A stretch of DNA of 64,000 nt from positions 124,001-188,000 of the forward strand of contig VWZS01011031.1 of NCBI GenBank assembly GCA_013397075.1, in the 5' to 3' direction. The DNA comes from Rhabdornis inornatus (lineage: Eukaryota; Chordata; Aves; Passeriformes; Rhabdornithidae). The position numbers and the translations under genes are program-made. The first letter of the stretch is position 1. Every line of letters starts with the position of its first letter. This document shows, in pieces, positions 1-12,175 of this stretch. A model generated the notes under the pieces. The model made no database searches and had not been told where the DNA came from. It was given only the letters and a program-made list of their open reading frames with translations.

Positions 1-2624
1 AGTGCCTTCAAGATTTCACCTCCCATCTCTTCATATGCCTCTTAACTGGCACATTTCTGGGTATTTTGAGACAAAGCCTCAACTTGTATTTTTATTAAAT
101 TATTATAGTTGAATTTGAGCTGACATCTTAACCGAGGAACAAACCTGTATTGTTTTAAGGTTTTGTGTAGCACTTAAAAAAAAACATTTAATCATAAGAT
201 CTTTTTTATATATAGATGACTCTTGTCAAGAAACAAGCTTTATATTTAATGTCTACATGGCCGAAGATCTGAGGTCAATAGCTACTGTCACAAAATCTTT
301 GCTGCTGCTTTTCAAAGCCAACAGGACCTATACAGTGATTTTTAAAATAAGTTTTGATCAACTTCAGTTAATTCTGGTGTTTTACGATAAGTATTCTAAG
401 TAACTCGCACTTCTTCCACCTCCACTTCCATTTTCTTTAAATGGAAGTTTATTTCTTTTAAAAACATCAGTTAATTGAAGTGCACTATGACATCAACCTC
501 TGCAGACTTGAAGGCACCAGTTCATACACTGCAATACATACAAAACACAAAGAATTCCACTAAACAAAATTAATCATTACATTCTGCCAGTTATAGTCCC
601 CCCAAAGCTAAAAAACGGCAGTTTTCTGGGCAATGCCAGGAATGCTTACAGGGATTGGACTGTTCACAACTTCTCAGCCGCTACAATTTTCATATTTTTC
701 ACTGGGTGCAGAAATAATCTTTTTCTCTTAACAAAAGATTTACATATGTAATAAATGGAAAGGGAAGGAGGAAATGAATTAATTCTGATTTGTGACTCTA
801 CCTGGAGGTCGTGAGCTTGCCAAATACATCTAACAGCATCCCAGAAAAAATAACCAACTCTTAAAATGCAGTCTGTCCAGAGTCCTGACCCCACCTTTTG
901 ATTTTATTTTTTGACATCCAATATATCCATTTGCTATTGACAGTCATTCCCTCAGAGAATGACCTTGTTATTTCAGGGAAGCCCCAGATGGAAGACATTC
1001 TAGCAGAGCCAGGTTACCCACTAGAGCTCTATCGTTTCTTTGCAGAAGGATGAACAGTTCTCTCACAGAGGAACATTTCCTACTGTCTGTCTGCTGGTGT
1101 CTCCAGCTGCCTCCAGCTGCCTTCAGCTACCTCCAGGTTTCTCCACAGCACACTCCCAGACCTAACAAAGTAACCCAGCTGTAAAAATCTCATTACACAC
1201 TGATGGAATACTGCAACTACCTTCACCCATGGCTCCATCAGGGCAGCAAACCAAACCCTCTGGATCACTCAGAATCCAGGCACGGCTGCTGCTCATAATT
1301 TTTTTTCCATTTTCCTCCAGTTCTGTGTCTGGATGCAGACTGCTGTTCCTTCCCTGGACAATCTGCTATGTGGAGATTTCAGTTCTGTCAATCACTTGTG
1401 CTCTTTTCGTAAACTGCAGGTAGTTTTTGTTCCACTCTCTGTGATGGCTTTAATATTAAAATGCCAACATTTTGGTCCGGATTGACTGCTAAAAGCCATT
1501 TTTGTCTGTTTTGCTAAAAAACCATCCACAGATGAGAGATCTGTTCTGTGTTTCCATCGTCTGTGTGCCTGCCAGGTGACCTCCTTTGTTTGACGAATGG
1601 TTATCATGGCTCCAAGACATGCATAACATCCCTTTTGCTCACAGATCCCATTCTGTCTGTGAACCTTCAGGTACTGTGCCTTGCTTTCCACAATTCTTTC
1701 ACTTGTTAAGGTTTTATCTCTTGGTTATCCAGTCTAATTTCAAATTTAATCTGCTGCAAATTTTCCAGGACAGCTCATCCCCTTAAAACAGAATGATCTG
1801 GTAAAGCTGTGACAGGCATATTTATCCAGAAGAATCATCTGATTTCCAGGAAAGTTAATGAGCACTTCCACTTTTTCCACAACAGCGTAATAAAAAGTAC
1901 ACATCCCACTGTTAAATGAGCTGAAATATCACCATCCTGATAAGAGAACACTACAGTGGTGTTCAGCTTTCCTCAGTAATATCATAGCTGATGATCCAGT
2001 TCTTCATAAGGCTGCATTGATATGGGAACATCCAAGACATCACCATTTTTATTTACAGTAAATAAATAATTCACCACTATTTATTTACTTTATTTACTTT
2101 TTATTCCCTCCATCCTTTGCCAAGGGGTTTGCATTTCAGTGACAGCTCTAAGATCAAGCACATCCTTTATTCCCTATAACTGCCCCTGTTGGCCAGTGAA
2201 TACCATGATTAAATACCAAAAATCTCTTGTTACAGTGTTTTCTGGATGGAATGCCATAAACTTTTATTTTACTGAGAAAACAGAATCCCAAACTTTTTTC
2301 CCAAGTTACCTACTCTCATTTCCTGTTCAAATGATAAAAACCAGCACAGCATTTGCAGAGCTCCCAGCTTTCCCTTTTCCTTCTCCATGCTGGAGGGACT
2401 GCTGTGATCTTCCCTGCTCATATGCAAGGCCGTATTCACAAATGCCACCATCACCAGACCTCATGCACATTTCACACTCTATTCTCTGTGGTTGCCCCAT
2501 TCCAGGTGCTTCACATCATTATCATTGCCTTGGATACCTGTGTGGTCTTAGCATGCTTTTAATGTGCCGAGTTGAGATTTTGCACCTGTAATTGCACCAG
2601 AGTTGGATTGCCTTTTTGTTCCCA
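1..2624. other. Intergenic DNA, no gene seen
   Basis: AT-rich sequence with frequent stops in all frames. The open frames are short and show no family similarity that I recognise. The only structure seen is a 10 bp period near 1101-1136, about 3.6 imperfect copies of ctccagctgc. No splice-flanked conserved exon was found. Confidence 0.6.
2621..2624. repeat. Target-site duplication, left copy (CCCA)
   Basis: CCCA directly precedes the TGATGCC end of the LTR and is repeated directly after its GGCATCA end at 3243-3246. A 4 bp duplication is typical of class I (gammaretrovirus-like) elements, whereas ERVL gives 5 bp and ERVK 6 bp. Four bases alone could match by chance. Confidence 0.6.
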
Positions 2625-2941
2625 TGATGCCTGGAGAGGCTGACCTGGAACAGAATCTAGACAGAGTTAAAGGAATAAGGTAGGTATTTATTAAAAGGCC
2701 TTTAAAGGATACACCTTGGGCAGTACAAGAGCCTCGACGGGGCTCGGCCCAAGATGGACACAAGATGGACACAAGATGGACANTGATGCCTGGAGAGGCT
2801 GACCTGGAACAGAATCTAGACAGAGTTAAAGGAATAAGGTAGGTATTTATTAAAAGGCCTTTAAAGGATACACCTTGGGCAGTACAAGAGCCTCGACGGG
2901 GCTCGGCCCAAGATGGACACAAGATGGACACAAGATGGACA
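2625..2941. repeat. Identical 158 bp direct repeat across a single N
   Basis: Copy A (2625-2782) and copy B (2784-2941) match base for base at an offset of 159, with N at 2783. The unit starts exactly at the LTR end and covers the U5/R part. Perfect identity around an ambiguous base suggests a gap-closing or haplotype artefact, but a real recent duplication is possible. Confidence 0.9.
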
Positions 2942-3242
2942 ACTGCTCACAAGTTTTCACACTTTTATAAATTTTGCTCCATTTGCATATTGGGGTCAAT
3001 TTTCCAATTACAGCTTCAGGTTATAAAGTCCCATCCTCTCAGTGTGCTCCCTTTAATTCGCTGTTGTTTATACTTCTTTGGGCCTGAAGCTGCAACGGTG
3101 TCCTTGGTGCTCAGGCTGGAAAAGGATTGTTTTGTCTAAATAAACTGTGAAGTGAACTTGCTAACACTTTATATGAAGTTCAGAGTTACACAATAATCAG
3201 TACAGAATCTGAAAAATATGAAAGCTAAAACTTAAGGCATCA
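2625..3242 (-). mobile_element. Solo LTR of an endogenous retrovirus, with internal 158 bp duplication
   Basis: The block begins TGATGCC and ends GGCATCA, a perfect 7 bp terminal inverted repeat with the TG...CA ends of an LTR. It is flanked by CCCA on both sides (2621-2624 and 3243-3246), which fits a 4 bp target duplication. On the minus strand a TATAAAAG box (plus positions 2962-2969) precedes AATAAA signals (plus 2687-2692 and 2846-2851), so the LTR reads right to left. The sequence matches my memory of a common passerine LTR, but I cannot name the family. No gag, pol or env coding sequence is beside it, so it is a solo LTR. Positions 2625-2782 and 2784-2941 are identical, separated by one N. 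The usual element would be about 459 bp, from 2784 to 3242. Confidence 0.82.
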
Positions 3243-6209
3243 CCCATGCCATCTCTTTCACTGGATTTCCCTTCAGGATGATCACAAGAAAATTCAGCAT
3301 CATCATCCAGCGTTTCCTCCCCATACACAGATTATTCCTACATCTAATCAGTAACAGTGAAATTTTTTCCCCTTTTTTTAGCAAAATCTGTTTATATTGT
3401 TTATATANAAATCAAGAACTTTGGGTGGGAAGCTGGTGCTTGCACTTGCACTCTTCCGAAGAACAGATGCCAGCATTTGGTTGTGTGTTTTGTGATACAA
3501 AGACCTCAAGATGTATCTTGGCAACAGCAAATCCATATTAGTTTTCCCTCTTTAAGTCCAACATTCAGTCTAAAATACACTCCTCCATTACGACTTGCTT
3601 TGGTTTAAACCATCCTCTCACACTCACTCATCACTTTTAAAACACTAACAAAACTATTCTGCTTCCCAGGCTAGCACAACAGCTTGCTCACAGCACTTTC
3701 GGGTTTAATTTCAATCAAGATTCCTTCAAATTAATTCAACCAAATTTCATTATTTATGTTGCTCTTTGGATTGCCACTACTGATAATTAATACTCTGTTC
3801 ATGAGCAATAAAATATAGCTTTCCAGCTCCAGCAGTTTAGGCAGTCCCCACTCCTATCTATTTACTCTATACCATGATTACCATTTCTTGTAATTTCATT
3901 AAAGCACAGGAGGTTTGTGGGGGTGCTTTATTTTCTGTTATGATGCTGTTAAAATCTGTTCCAGAAACACAGTGTCAGAAAAGTGGGTGGTTTTTTTTAA
4001 TGGTGATTTAGTTGATGGATTTTTTGCTTTCTTGCTTGCTTCTTGCTTGCTTTTTTTTTTTAATCTCTTTATCTTTAATCTGCTATAGGAGTTCTCCCAG
4101 CTCCAGGTGAAACTTCTTAACTGTCTACCAGCTGCTGGCACACAGTTTAATCTTGCTTAGCCAATGTACTTCAGGGCTTTTAGAGGTCAGGTATAAAAAA
4201 GATCTTCTGCCATTCTCTTTTAAACTGATTGCATTTCCTCTCTCAGATAACAGAGATTTTTTTCTAAAACAAAATCCCTATTTGTTTTCATGGATTGCTG
4301 ACAGCTTTCCTGGAACTGTAGTGTCTATGCTAAGTGAATTTCTTGGACAGCTGGAATCACAGCAGTTCACTCTTCTCCTCACTACTCTGTTACACTGTAA
4401 AATTTTTGCTATGGCCTAACACCCACAAAAGGTTTGTCTGGAGCCAGTGCTGGAATATCTTCCAGGAACCACCCATTTTCCTGCAAACTTCTTCCCTCCC
4501 CTGGGAGGTGAGCCTGGTACCAGCAGATAATACCCAAAGATTTCATTATATTCCAAACTTCTGTAGTTTTACTGAGGCTCTGTATCAGGCCCCCTTAAGC
4601 CTGGCTCCTGGCCCATAAATGGTTTCTGCATATTTACTTACCCTGACAGGATTTCTCCTCTATCCATTCCCTTCTTCCCTTGAAAACCATGCAAGCACAT
4701 GGCTTTCATAACATTTTGCAGCTTGAGCTTCACCAGCCATGTTGGATGAGGTTTATATCCTGATAGTTTTTGCATCTACCTCCCTTTGGCTTCATGTATT
4801 GCTTCGTCTGCAATTTGAAAATTAAGGGAAATTCAGGCAATCCTTACCCACACTTCCATGACCTGCCAGATGTCTCTCATTCTTCCCTCTTCCCCAAACA
4901 CCAAATCTCACACACTGCTCCAAAACCTCCAGAGCCCGAAGAGTTACTGCTATTTCAGGAGAAAAAGTAGAGGAGCAAGCCCCTAATGCACAGATAAACA
5001 CCCCTTCAAAGGATGAGCCAGTGAAAATCATTTGTGTGTGCTCTGTTTAATACAGATGGGAGATGCCAAGTGTTGTGGACAGTCCAAAAGGTGAGGTCAG
5101 ATGTGAATTACAGTGGGTATGCCCACTTATGAGGAGAAAGTTATGCCTAGGGGCCAGGGAGAAGGATGAGGGAACTCTGATGAGCAGAAAAAGGTCTGTG
5201 ATATGTGGGACAGAGAAAGAGAAGGAACAAACAGCAGACAAAACAGAGTATGTAAGGGAAAGCTAGAGAACTGGAGGAAAATCCTGGTGCAAGCACCACT
5301 TTCTCTCTTACAAAAGAACCTGAACAAAAGAGAAAAAGAACTTTTACCTTGAACTGACTTCCAGCATTTGTGGTACTTAATCGACTGCAGATGGACTTAG
5401 TGTTTCAATTGTACCAAATACCTTCAAGTCACAGCCTGTCAATTCTCAAAGCTATCAAGCTGTCCTCTTCAGGACAAATATAAGGGCAGAGATTTCCACT
5501 CCTCTGGGAAAAGCTATTAGATACTCTTTACTGAGGAGGATTTGACGGCTGGAGTAAAACCATTTCAGTGATGACCTTTCCCACCCAACTCCTCCTGGGA
5601 TTTTCTTTTTGAACTTTCCACTGCCCTGCCTCCTCACATCAGTAACACACCAGTGCCATACTGCCAGGCAGGGTCTCATCCTGCTAAAGAATTGCCTGAA
5701 TCCTCAGCCAAGGACGGAACAGCCTTCTGACTTCCCATTCATGGTCCCTCCTGCAGGTTTCCTCAGGGCACAAAGATAACCTCTCCATCCAAGCTGTGCA
5801 AACCCAACAGCATTCTGCCAGGGAAGGTGTGTTTGTGGAATGTCATCCCATCTTCTGCAGCATCACAGAACCCAGGGGTGTGCAAGGAGGGACAGTGTGA
5901 CTTGGAAACATCATCAGATTGCATTTATCTGCAGACAGGGAACCAGAGTGGTGGCATCATTCATATTTATGCCAAGTCTATTTCTCATTCTAGGAAGCAG
6001 AGCAAACCAATTAATTGAATTTCACTGCATCACTGGCATGTGATAAACTCATCTGATTGTTAGTCTCTCTCATAAAGACCCAGTCCCTGGAGTCATGATA
6101 GGACAGAGCTAAGCCTTGGGAATCAGGCAAGAAAAGGAGGTTCCTTGGATGCCACAATTCCAGAAGATACAGAAAAGACCCCACCTTTTCTAGGTATTTA
6201 TCTTTCAAG

Positions 6210-6256
6210 TCATAACTGGTTAAATTAATCTCTTAATTCATAACTGGTTAAATTAA
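6210..6256. repeat. Short direct repeat, 19 bp unit at 28 bp spacing
   Basis: The 19 bases tcataactggttaaattaa occur at 6210-6228 and again at 6238-6256 without mismatch. This is most simply a small local duplication. Confidence 0.85.
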
Positions 6257-6390
6257 CTCCTGAATCAAGACCTTCTGGGTCAGGATCTCAGGAAATATCC
6301 CAGAAACTACTGTGTACTTCAGCTCTGTCTTGCTCATTATTCTCTCTCCCAAAAGAGAGACTGATAAATGTATGCAGGGAATTCCTCACC

Positions 6391-6431
6391 AAAAAAAAAA
6401 AAANNNNNNNNNNNNNNNNNNNNAAAAAAAA
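6391..6431. other. Assembly gap (20 N) inside a poly-A tract
   Basis: Thirteen A bases (6391-6403) run into 20 N (6404-6423), and A bases resume at 6424. The true homopolymer length is unknown. The run could be a retroposon tail or a simple repeat, and nothing upstream lets me choose. Confidence 0.95.
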
Positions 6432-9400
6432 GAAGGGGCATGAAGTCAAATTGCAGTGTGCAGTGGTCACCACACACCCCACAGTCCTAGGCCAAAATAA
6501 TCTGGATTCTTTTTCACTCAATGAAATGTTTTTCACTAGTTATTTTAAAAGAGAACACATATTCTTTAAGAAAACATAAAAATAAAAAGAATGGGCAGTA
6601 GGAGCAGATCACAGCTTCTGGGAGGCTGTTGGCACTTCTCGATCATAAACTGTCCTGAGCAAAGCTCTGAGGGACAAGGAGGCAGATTGAGATCTGGGAC
6701 TTTACATCCAGGACTGTAAAGATGAGCTGGGGCTGGAGAGAGAGTCAGGGATTCTTCCCCAGCACCAAAGGGAGGAGGGTAGTAAAAAAAAAAAACAAAA
6801 CAGAAAGAAACCCCAAAATAGGAAACTGAATCTGATGTCTCATATTATTAGCATCACCGTGTTTGGGTGTTAAATAAAAGAGGGAATACCATTTTATTGT
6901 TTCAAAGCGTTCTTAAATGAGAGCCAGAAGTAGTAGAGGAGATGTGGTTCCATTTTCAATCAGACCTTTCAAAAAACTAGCAGTTCAGAAATAAAGATAG
7001 TAATTCTCAGCATGGTTGATTTACATTAGTACAAGATGGGACAAAGTTTGGTTTTTAAAATCAAACTTGACAGCTGAAGTTGTAACCCCACTTCAGCAAA
7101 GGTAAGGGGTGAAGAGCAGGATCCAAAATCTAAATTTGGAACGATGTGAGAGTTCACAGCAGGACCTGAATTGTCCCTCTGTTTGCTTGTCCCCTGGCCT
7201 GCTAGAGGGACTGGGCCAGAAAGTGAATCTATCTGTTTACTCAGGGGTATCAGCAGAGAAACTGAAATTATTTATCTAGCTGCCCAGCCTATGGAGGTCT
7301 GCAGAGATCAGTACTGAACCTGAAATTGTCTGTCAGCCCATCTATGCCTCACCATCACAAAGATCCAGAGGCATCAGTACCAAATTCAGAATTATTTGTC
7401 TATTCACTCTTCAGCCTGTTTACTTTCCCAGCTCTGAGACAGGAAGCAGACCAGCAGAAACATGAAGTACATCTTAGGCTGGGTCAGCCTGCTCCTGAGT
7501 GGTGTAAAATGCTACCAATTGTCATAATCACAGTTGATGGAGCCTTCAAAATTTTCAGTGGAATTGCTAACATATATCGGTTTAATGCTATGCCAGACCC
7601 CTATGCATTAAAAAAAGGTACCACACAGGCCCATTTCCTCTACTGTTTAAAGTATTTGTGCATTTATACCCAGTCACTCACTCCATCTGATCCCATCACC
7701 ATTTCCTCGTGTGTCTCCCTGCACTGAGGGAGTGGTAAGGAAAGGGTATCGGGTCTAGTGGTGAGTTTTTATTGTGAATAAGAGATCCTCTTTCTCTATG
7801 GGATATTAATGGCCTGTTTCTTGGGCTTCTCAAATAAAACCACAGCACCTCAGGTTGTTTTTTTCTGGAAAGGAAGACAGGAGTGTAGGGCCAAATCCCT
7901 GCAAGGGATGCAATGAACCACTGTAAGTCTGTGGTTTTCTTGTCACCCCTTGTGTGAGAGGAGGCTACAGGTGTTCACTGTCCAAAAATGCCATATTTGC
8001 CTGGTGCCTGACAATTGCAGTTTGTCTGGCAGGTGAAAAGGATGGATCAGGAGGATTTGTGAGCTGCTCACACAGGACGTCCACCTCTGTCTGTCATTTT
8101 GTTACCTCTGTTTCACTGCATTTTTGTCATGGAGGGACATCTCTCTTTGAGGAGGGCCAAGCCTTATTGTAGTCACCCTCAATCAATCATGTCCAGAAAA
8201 TAAAGTGCCATTTTTCTTACCAAGTGCTTATCAATGCCTATTTTCAACCATCTCAAGGAAAATGATGCAATTTCTACTCCTGTAAGTGTTAAAGCAGCAG
8301 AACTGCTTGACAGTAAGCAGGGAATTTGCTCTGCTGACAAGGTTCCACAGGCACTGAGGGATGTAAGCAGATGGTGATGCTCTTTAATGACACCCAAAAA
8401 GTTTTCACTAGTCAATGCTGAAAACAAAACCCATAATAATGTGTTTCTTTCCATGACAGCCCTCTGCTCTCTCTCGGATACCTGTGACAACAGCCTGATC
8501 CTCTGGATCCAGTCACTAAAAATGTAGAATTGTGTACATGCAGGAATATCACTGAGATTAGGGCCAGAGAGAGTATACAGCTTTAAGACACTTTTCTGTG
8601 TGAAAAAACTCTAATTTTGAGAAATGATCAAGCATTGAGAAGCTGCTTCAGGGGAAATTCAAATGCTATATAAGAAGAACAGAAATGACTTCAGAATGGT
8701 TCAGCTTTTTTAAGAGTCACAGTGAATCACATCTTTGACAGCAGACAGCTGCAACATCTATTGATCAATGATCAGTTGAGGAAAAAAAAGATAGAAAGCC
8801 GTACCTGTATCGATTGGCCATTTGTCATTTGAGATGTGTTTTAAAGAAAGTGGAGGTAAGCAGAGCTTTAGCATTCTTGCAAGAGAGATGGACTCTTGTT
8901 TCCCTGACGAGCCCCAGTGCTTGCAGAAAAAATGACAGGCGCACAGCCAGCTGTGCCAACAGCTGGGCAGAGCTCTTCCACCTACATTCCCTGAATTTTG
9001 ATTCCTCCTGCCTCCCTCAAAAAGCTTCCAAAAACTTTCCCGATCTAGGCACCCCTGCTCCCGTCTCCCCATCTCATGTGTGCTGCACATCTCTGAGAGA
9101 TTCCCTCCTGCCCCTTTGGCAGAGGGGAAAGGAAGGTGCAGCAGAGGACCCACGACCATGGCAGGGGAAAGAGAAGCACAGGGCACATTTCCAAGTAGAA
9201 TCACTTTTGTTATTAACCAAAACACTGCAATTTAGAGCTGAACTGTTATCAGTATTCAAATCTGAACCCTTCATTTCCCTCTGCCTTTTTCCAGACTCCC
9301 AGGCAGGCCAACACCAATGAAACATTTAGATTAATATACTACTGAACCCTGGCTAGTAGTCATGCGACAGAGAAAATGTAAATTACTTTTATGTCACGAA

Positions 9401-9499
9401 GCAGCTCCCAGCATCATGCAGAAGCCTTACCCTAATGGAAGGGAACACATGCATATGCAAAGCCTTCTACCAAAGTGGTGAAGAAAAGAAAAGCAATGC

Positions 9500-9785
9500 T
9501 GTAGAGGCACAGGGCCCAATGGAGGCCNCGTAGATATTTTGTACCCCACTGGCCCTCTACCTTTGTTGCACCCCTGAACCTTCAGATCATTGGCCCTATT
9601 GCTCTACCCCGCCCCCTGCTTTCCCCATAAAAACCCTGCTTCCTGAGACCTTTTTGGTCAGTCTTTGTCCCTGGACTCCTTCCTGGAAGAAAAACAAGCA
9701 GGGATGTCTCTGGAGCCCCATACAATGGCTCCAATCCCTTTCTTCAGTGTCACCTGCGGCAGCAGCTCACAACTGAGCTGAAATC
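9500..9785 (+). mobile_element. Probable solo LTR or LTR fragment with U3-R promoter
   Basis: A GC-box-like ccccgccccc at 9608-9617 is followed by a TATA-type cataaaa at 9626-9632 and then a gagacctttttggtcagtc segment, an order that looks like a retroviral U3-R boundary read on the + strand. The wording resembles a passerine LTR I recall, with the expected polyadenylation signal decayed to gaagaaaaac. The left end may be TGTAGAGG at 9500, and the right end is not resolved. No target duplication was found. There is an N at 9528. Confidence 0.5.
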
Positions 9786-12051
9786 ACTCAGTGGCAGCAG
9801 ATGTGCAAAGAAATCATTTTCCCACTTCAGTAGCTAAACCAAAATAATAATTGTAGAAATATTTCTAAGATTTATGAAATGAAGCCTCAGGCTCCCTTAA
9901 GTATTTTCAGTGAGCAGAGATACTTGATTTAACTGGAATAAGGTGGTGACTCTTCACATTAAGTGCTCCTTATTTATTTTAAACACACAGAGCTAAATTT
10001 GTTCCTAAAAGGTTGTTCTGAAGGACAAAAAAAAAAACAACAAAAAAACCCCAAACACCAACACCACAAAAAACCAACAAACAAACAAACAAACAAACAA
10101 ACAAAAAATAAAAACAAAACAAAAACGAAAACAAAAACAAAAAAAACCCAAACCCAAAAAAACAAACAAAAACAAACCAAACCAAAAAAGTTCTGGTGTA
10201 ATGAAGAAACAGATCCTTCCAGACAGGCTGGCTCAAACCTGAGCCTCCCTCTGCCATTCCCAGGCTCATCTGTGGGAAAATCCACTCTTCATTTACCTGC
10301 GCCCAGTGATTAAGCCCCTGAAGAGACAGTGGGATGGATCCAGCGGTGGGTATCTTATTTGTGGTAAGAAATGACCAAGTTTGGAAATGAGACCCTCTGC
10401 ACGTGTTGTTGGCAGTGCAGGAGTAATCCACAGCCCCCCAGGCGCTGATCACCCTCACCAAAACCCCACAGACCCAAAAATCACAGAGCAGCTCTGTATG
10501 CCAGAAAAAGTTCCAAATGTGGCTGCCAGCTCTCCATAACCATGGGAATTCTGCCTGCTTTATTTGGATGGCACAAAGTCAATTTAAGCATAGTACATTT
10601 TATTAAAGCAATTGATGTAGTCAGTGTGAAACAAGCTGATTTTCAGGCACACACACCTCCCTGTGTTTGGGTCTAGGTTATAAATGCAAGCTGCAGCACT
10701 AAGTACAAACTGAGAATAACTGCTCAATTTAATTTTAAGCTTTAATTTGATTCATTAACTTGGTGACACCTTGGGTGAGGAAAGGTATTTGGTACCCAGG
10801 AAGTGGAGGAGGAACATTTTTAGCATGAGGAAAAGTAAAGAAGTTGTTTAGTCCTCTGGGAAAGAGAGAGAAAATGAGAGCAGCAGGTAATTCATTGCTA
10901 TTTTAACGAGAAGCTGTAAGCTGAGAGGAGGGGATAAGAATTATAAAGTGCTGTAAAAACAATATCTCTGTTGAGGCTCTGACGTTCAGTGTCCAGAGTT
11001 ATGAGTTGCAGTTCCCTGGCTTGTTTCTTGCTGCTCCTATTTCAGACATGAAGAAGGACCTGGGAGTTCTATAAGCTTGTCCCTTTTATTCACCTCTGTG
11101 AATTGCTCCCCTATAAAATATTACCTTTCCTGACAAGGTAAGGTCTTGCCTCCAGAACATCCTCTGAGCCCTGCTACTCCCAGCACAGTAGAGCAGAGCT
11201 CAGTGCTTGGTCTTGCAGTCACTGGAGTCTGTCACAGGTAGGATCAGGGAGGTGATGGCCTGTGGGGTTTGCACACATATTTGGAAAGGAAGTGGCAAAT
11301 CCCATGGAGATGTTGCTTTACATTGCACAAAAGTTCATTTTTTCCTGGAAGCTGCAACTTCCCACAGACCTTAGGGATCCACTAGCTGGGCATGGTGCAG
11401 GGATCCTGGAGAAAAGCCACTGCCTCCTATTTCCTGAAAGAGCCTTAGGACTCCAGACACCCCCAGTCATCTTCCCAGTCACCATTTTGAAGTGTTTTGG
11501 GGCTCTTTCATCCAACTTCAGATTTGACAAGAACACCCCCACACATCCTTAAGAAAATGAAGATGTTAGTGAATTAAATTCTTAGTTCTCACAAATGTCC
11601 TCTGATATCTTTGGGGACACAACGGCCCTGATTCTCATTCACATGAGCGGCTGTTTATGCTGCTGCACTAAAAAAATTTCCTATCTAGGCTTTGCTGTAA
11701 ATCCAAATTAGGCCCCAAATGCTGCTGCTGCTGGGGTGAGGATTAAATTGATCACAAACAACTGGTATGTAATATTTTGTACTCCCCAAGAAAATCCTTC
11801 CAGAGCAGAATGACAGACCATACATTGCCCATGTAATGTAATCCAAATGGAAGGACTCTTTTTCTTCATGTTAGACAAAACACTAAAAAAAAAAAAAATT
11901 GACTCCTCTACAACTTTCCTGAATTGAGAGATGTTTTATAATTTTTTTCATGCCAAAAAGATGCCAAAGGAAGGAAAAAGAAAACTAGTAAAAATAATTA
12001 CCAAGGCTTCCCATGGATTCAGAGCCTGATTTATTCATTAGAGTGACAAAT
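9786..12051. other. Intergenic DNA with A/C tract, no gene seen
   Basis: No exon or RNA gene is recognisable. The open frames across 9963-10461 are produced by the low-complexity A/C tract, which is listed separately. The rest, including open frames near 11262-11552 on both strands, has no family signature. Confidence 0.55.
10025..10189 (+). repeat. 165 bp A/C-only tract with (CAAA)n core
   Basis: The strand is almost purely A and C (one T and one G interrupt it), with a regular caaa array at about 10075-10105. It is strongly strand-asymmetric, and its complement is T/G only. It produces long but meaningless reading frames such as the VCLF repeats on the minus strand. Confidence 0.95.
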
Positions 12052-12175
12052 GACCCTGAGATCAGCTCAGCTGCTCAGAGCAGGGCGCTAATAATGCCAA
12101 GGTCTTGGGTTCAATCCCATATGGGCCATTCACTTAAGAGTTGGACTTGAAGATCATTCTATGTCCCTTCCAATG
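12052..12175 (+). mobile_element. tRNA-Ile-derived SINE with CR1-like tail (TguSINE1 type)
   Basis: The head aligns with tRNA-Ile: an A-box-like gatcagctcagc near 12060, the anticodon-arm wording gcgctaataatgccaagg, a B-box gggttcaatccc at 12107-12118, and the closing acceptor-like gggcca at 12123-12128. It is followed by a CR1 3'-end segment (ttggacttgaagatcattc). That head-plus-tail order is that of TguSINE1, known from the zebra finch, where the CR1-like tail is thought to recruit CR1 reverse transcriptase. The tRNA part is degenerate and is not a functional tRNA gene. Confidence 0.75.

Larger units (their letters stand above)
3247..9499. other. Intergenic DNA, no gene seen
   Basis: No exon or RNA gene is recognisable. 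The stretch holds one ambiguous base at 3408, a 19 bp perfect direct repeat with a 28 bp period (6210-6228 and 6238-6256), and an assembly gap at 6404-6423. The longer open frames near 7326-7727 and 8758-9320 overlap on opposite strands, show no known motif and lack exon signals. Confidence 0.55.

Noticed and set aside
2548..2931. Minus-strand frame of 127 codons with an internal perfect protein repeat
   Set aside because: The repeat is the duplicated LTR segment around the N; it is not a protein gene.
7326..7727. 133-codon + strand open frame as a possible retrogene
   Set aside because: No family similarity recognised, no poly-A tail after the stop and no full-length gene-like start context.
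9963..10461. Open frames on both strands rich in Lys/Thr/Gln or Phe/Val/Cys/Leu
   Set aside because: Direct translation of the A/C tract and its complement; low complexity only.
12052..12128. tRNA-Ile gene
   Set aside because: The A-box region and stems are degenerate and the sequence runs into a CR1-like tail, so it is a SINE head and not a tRNA gene.
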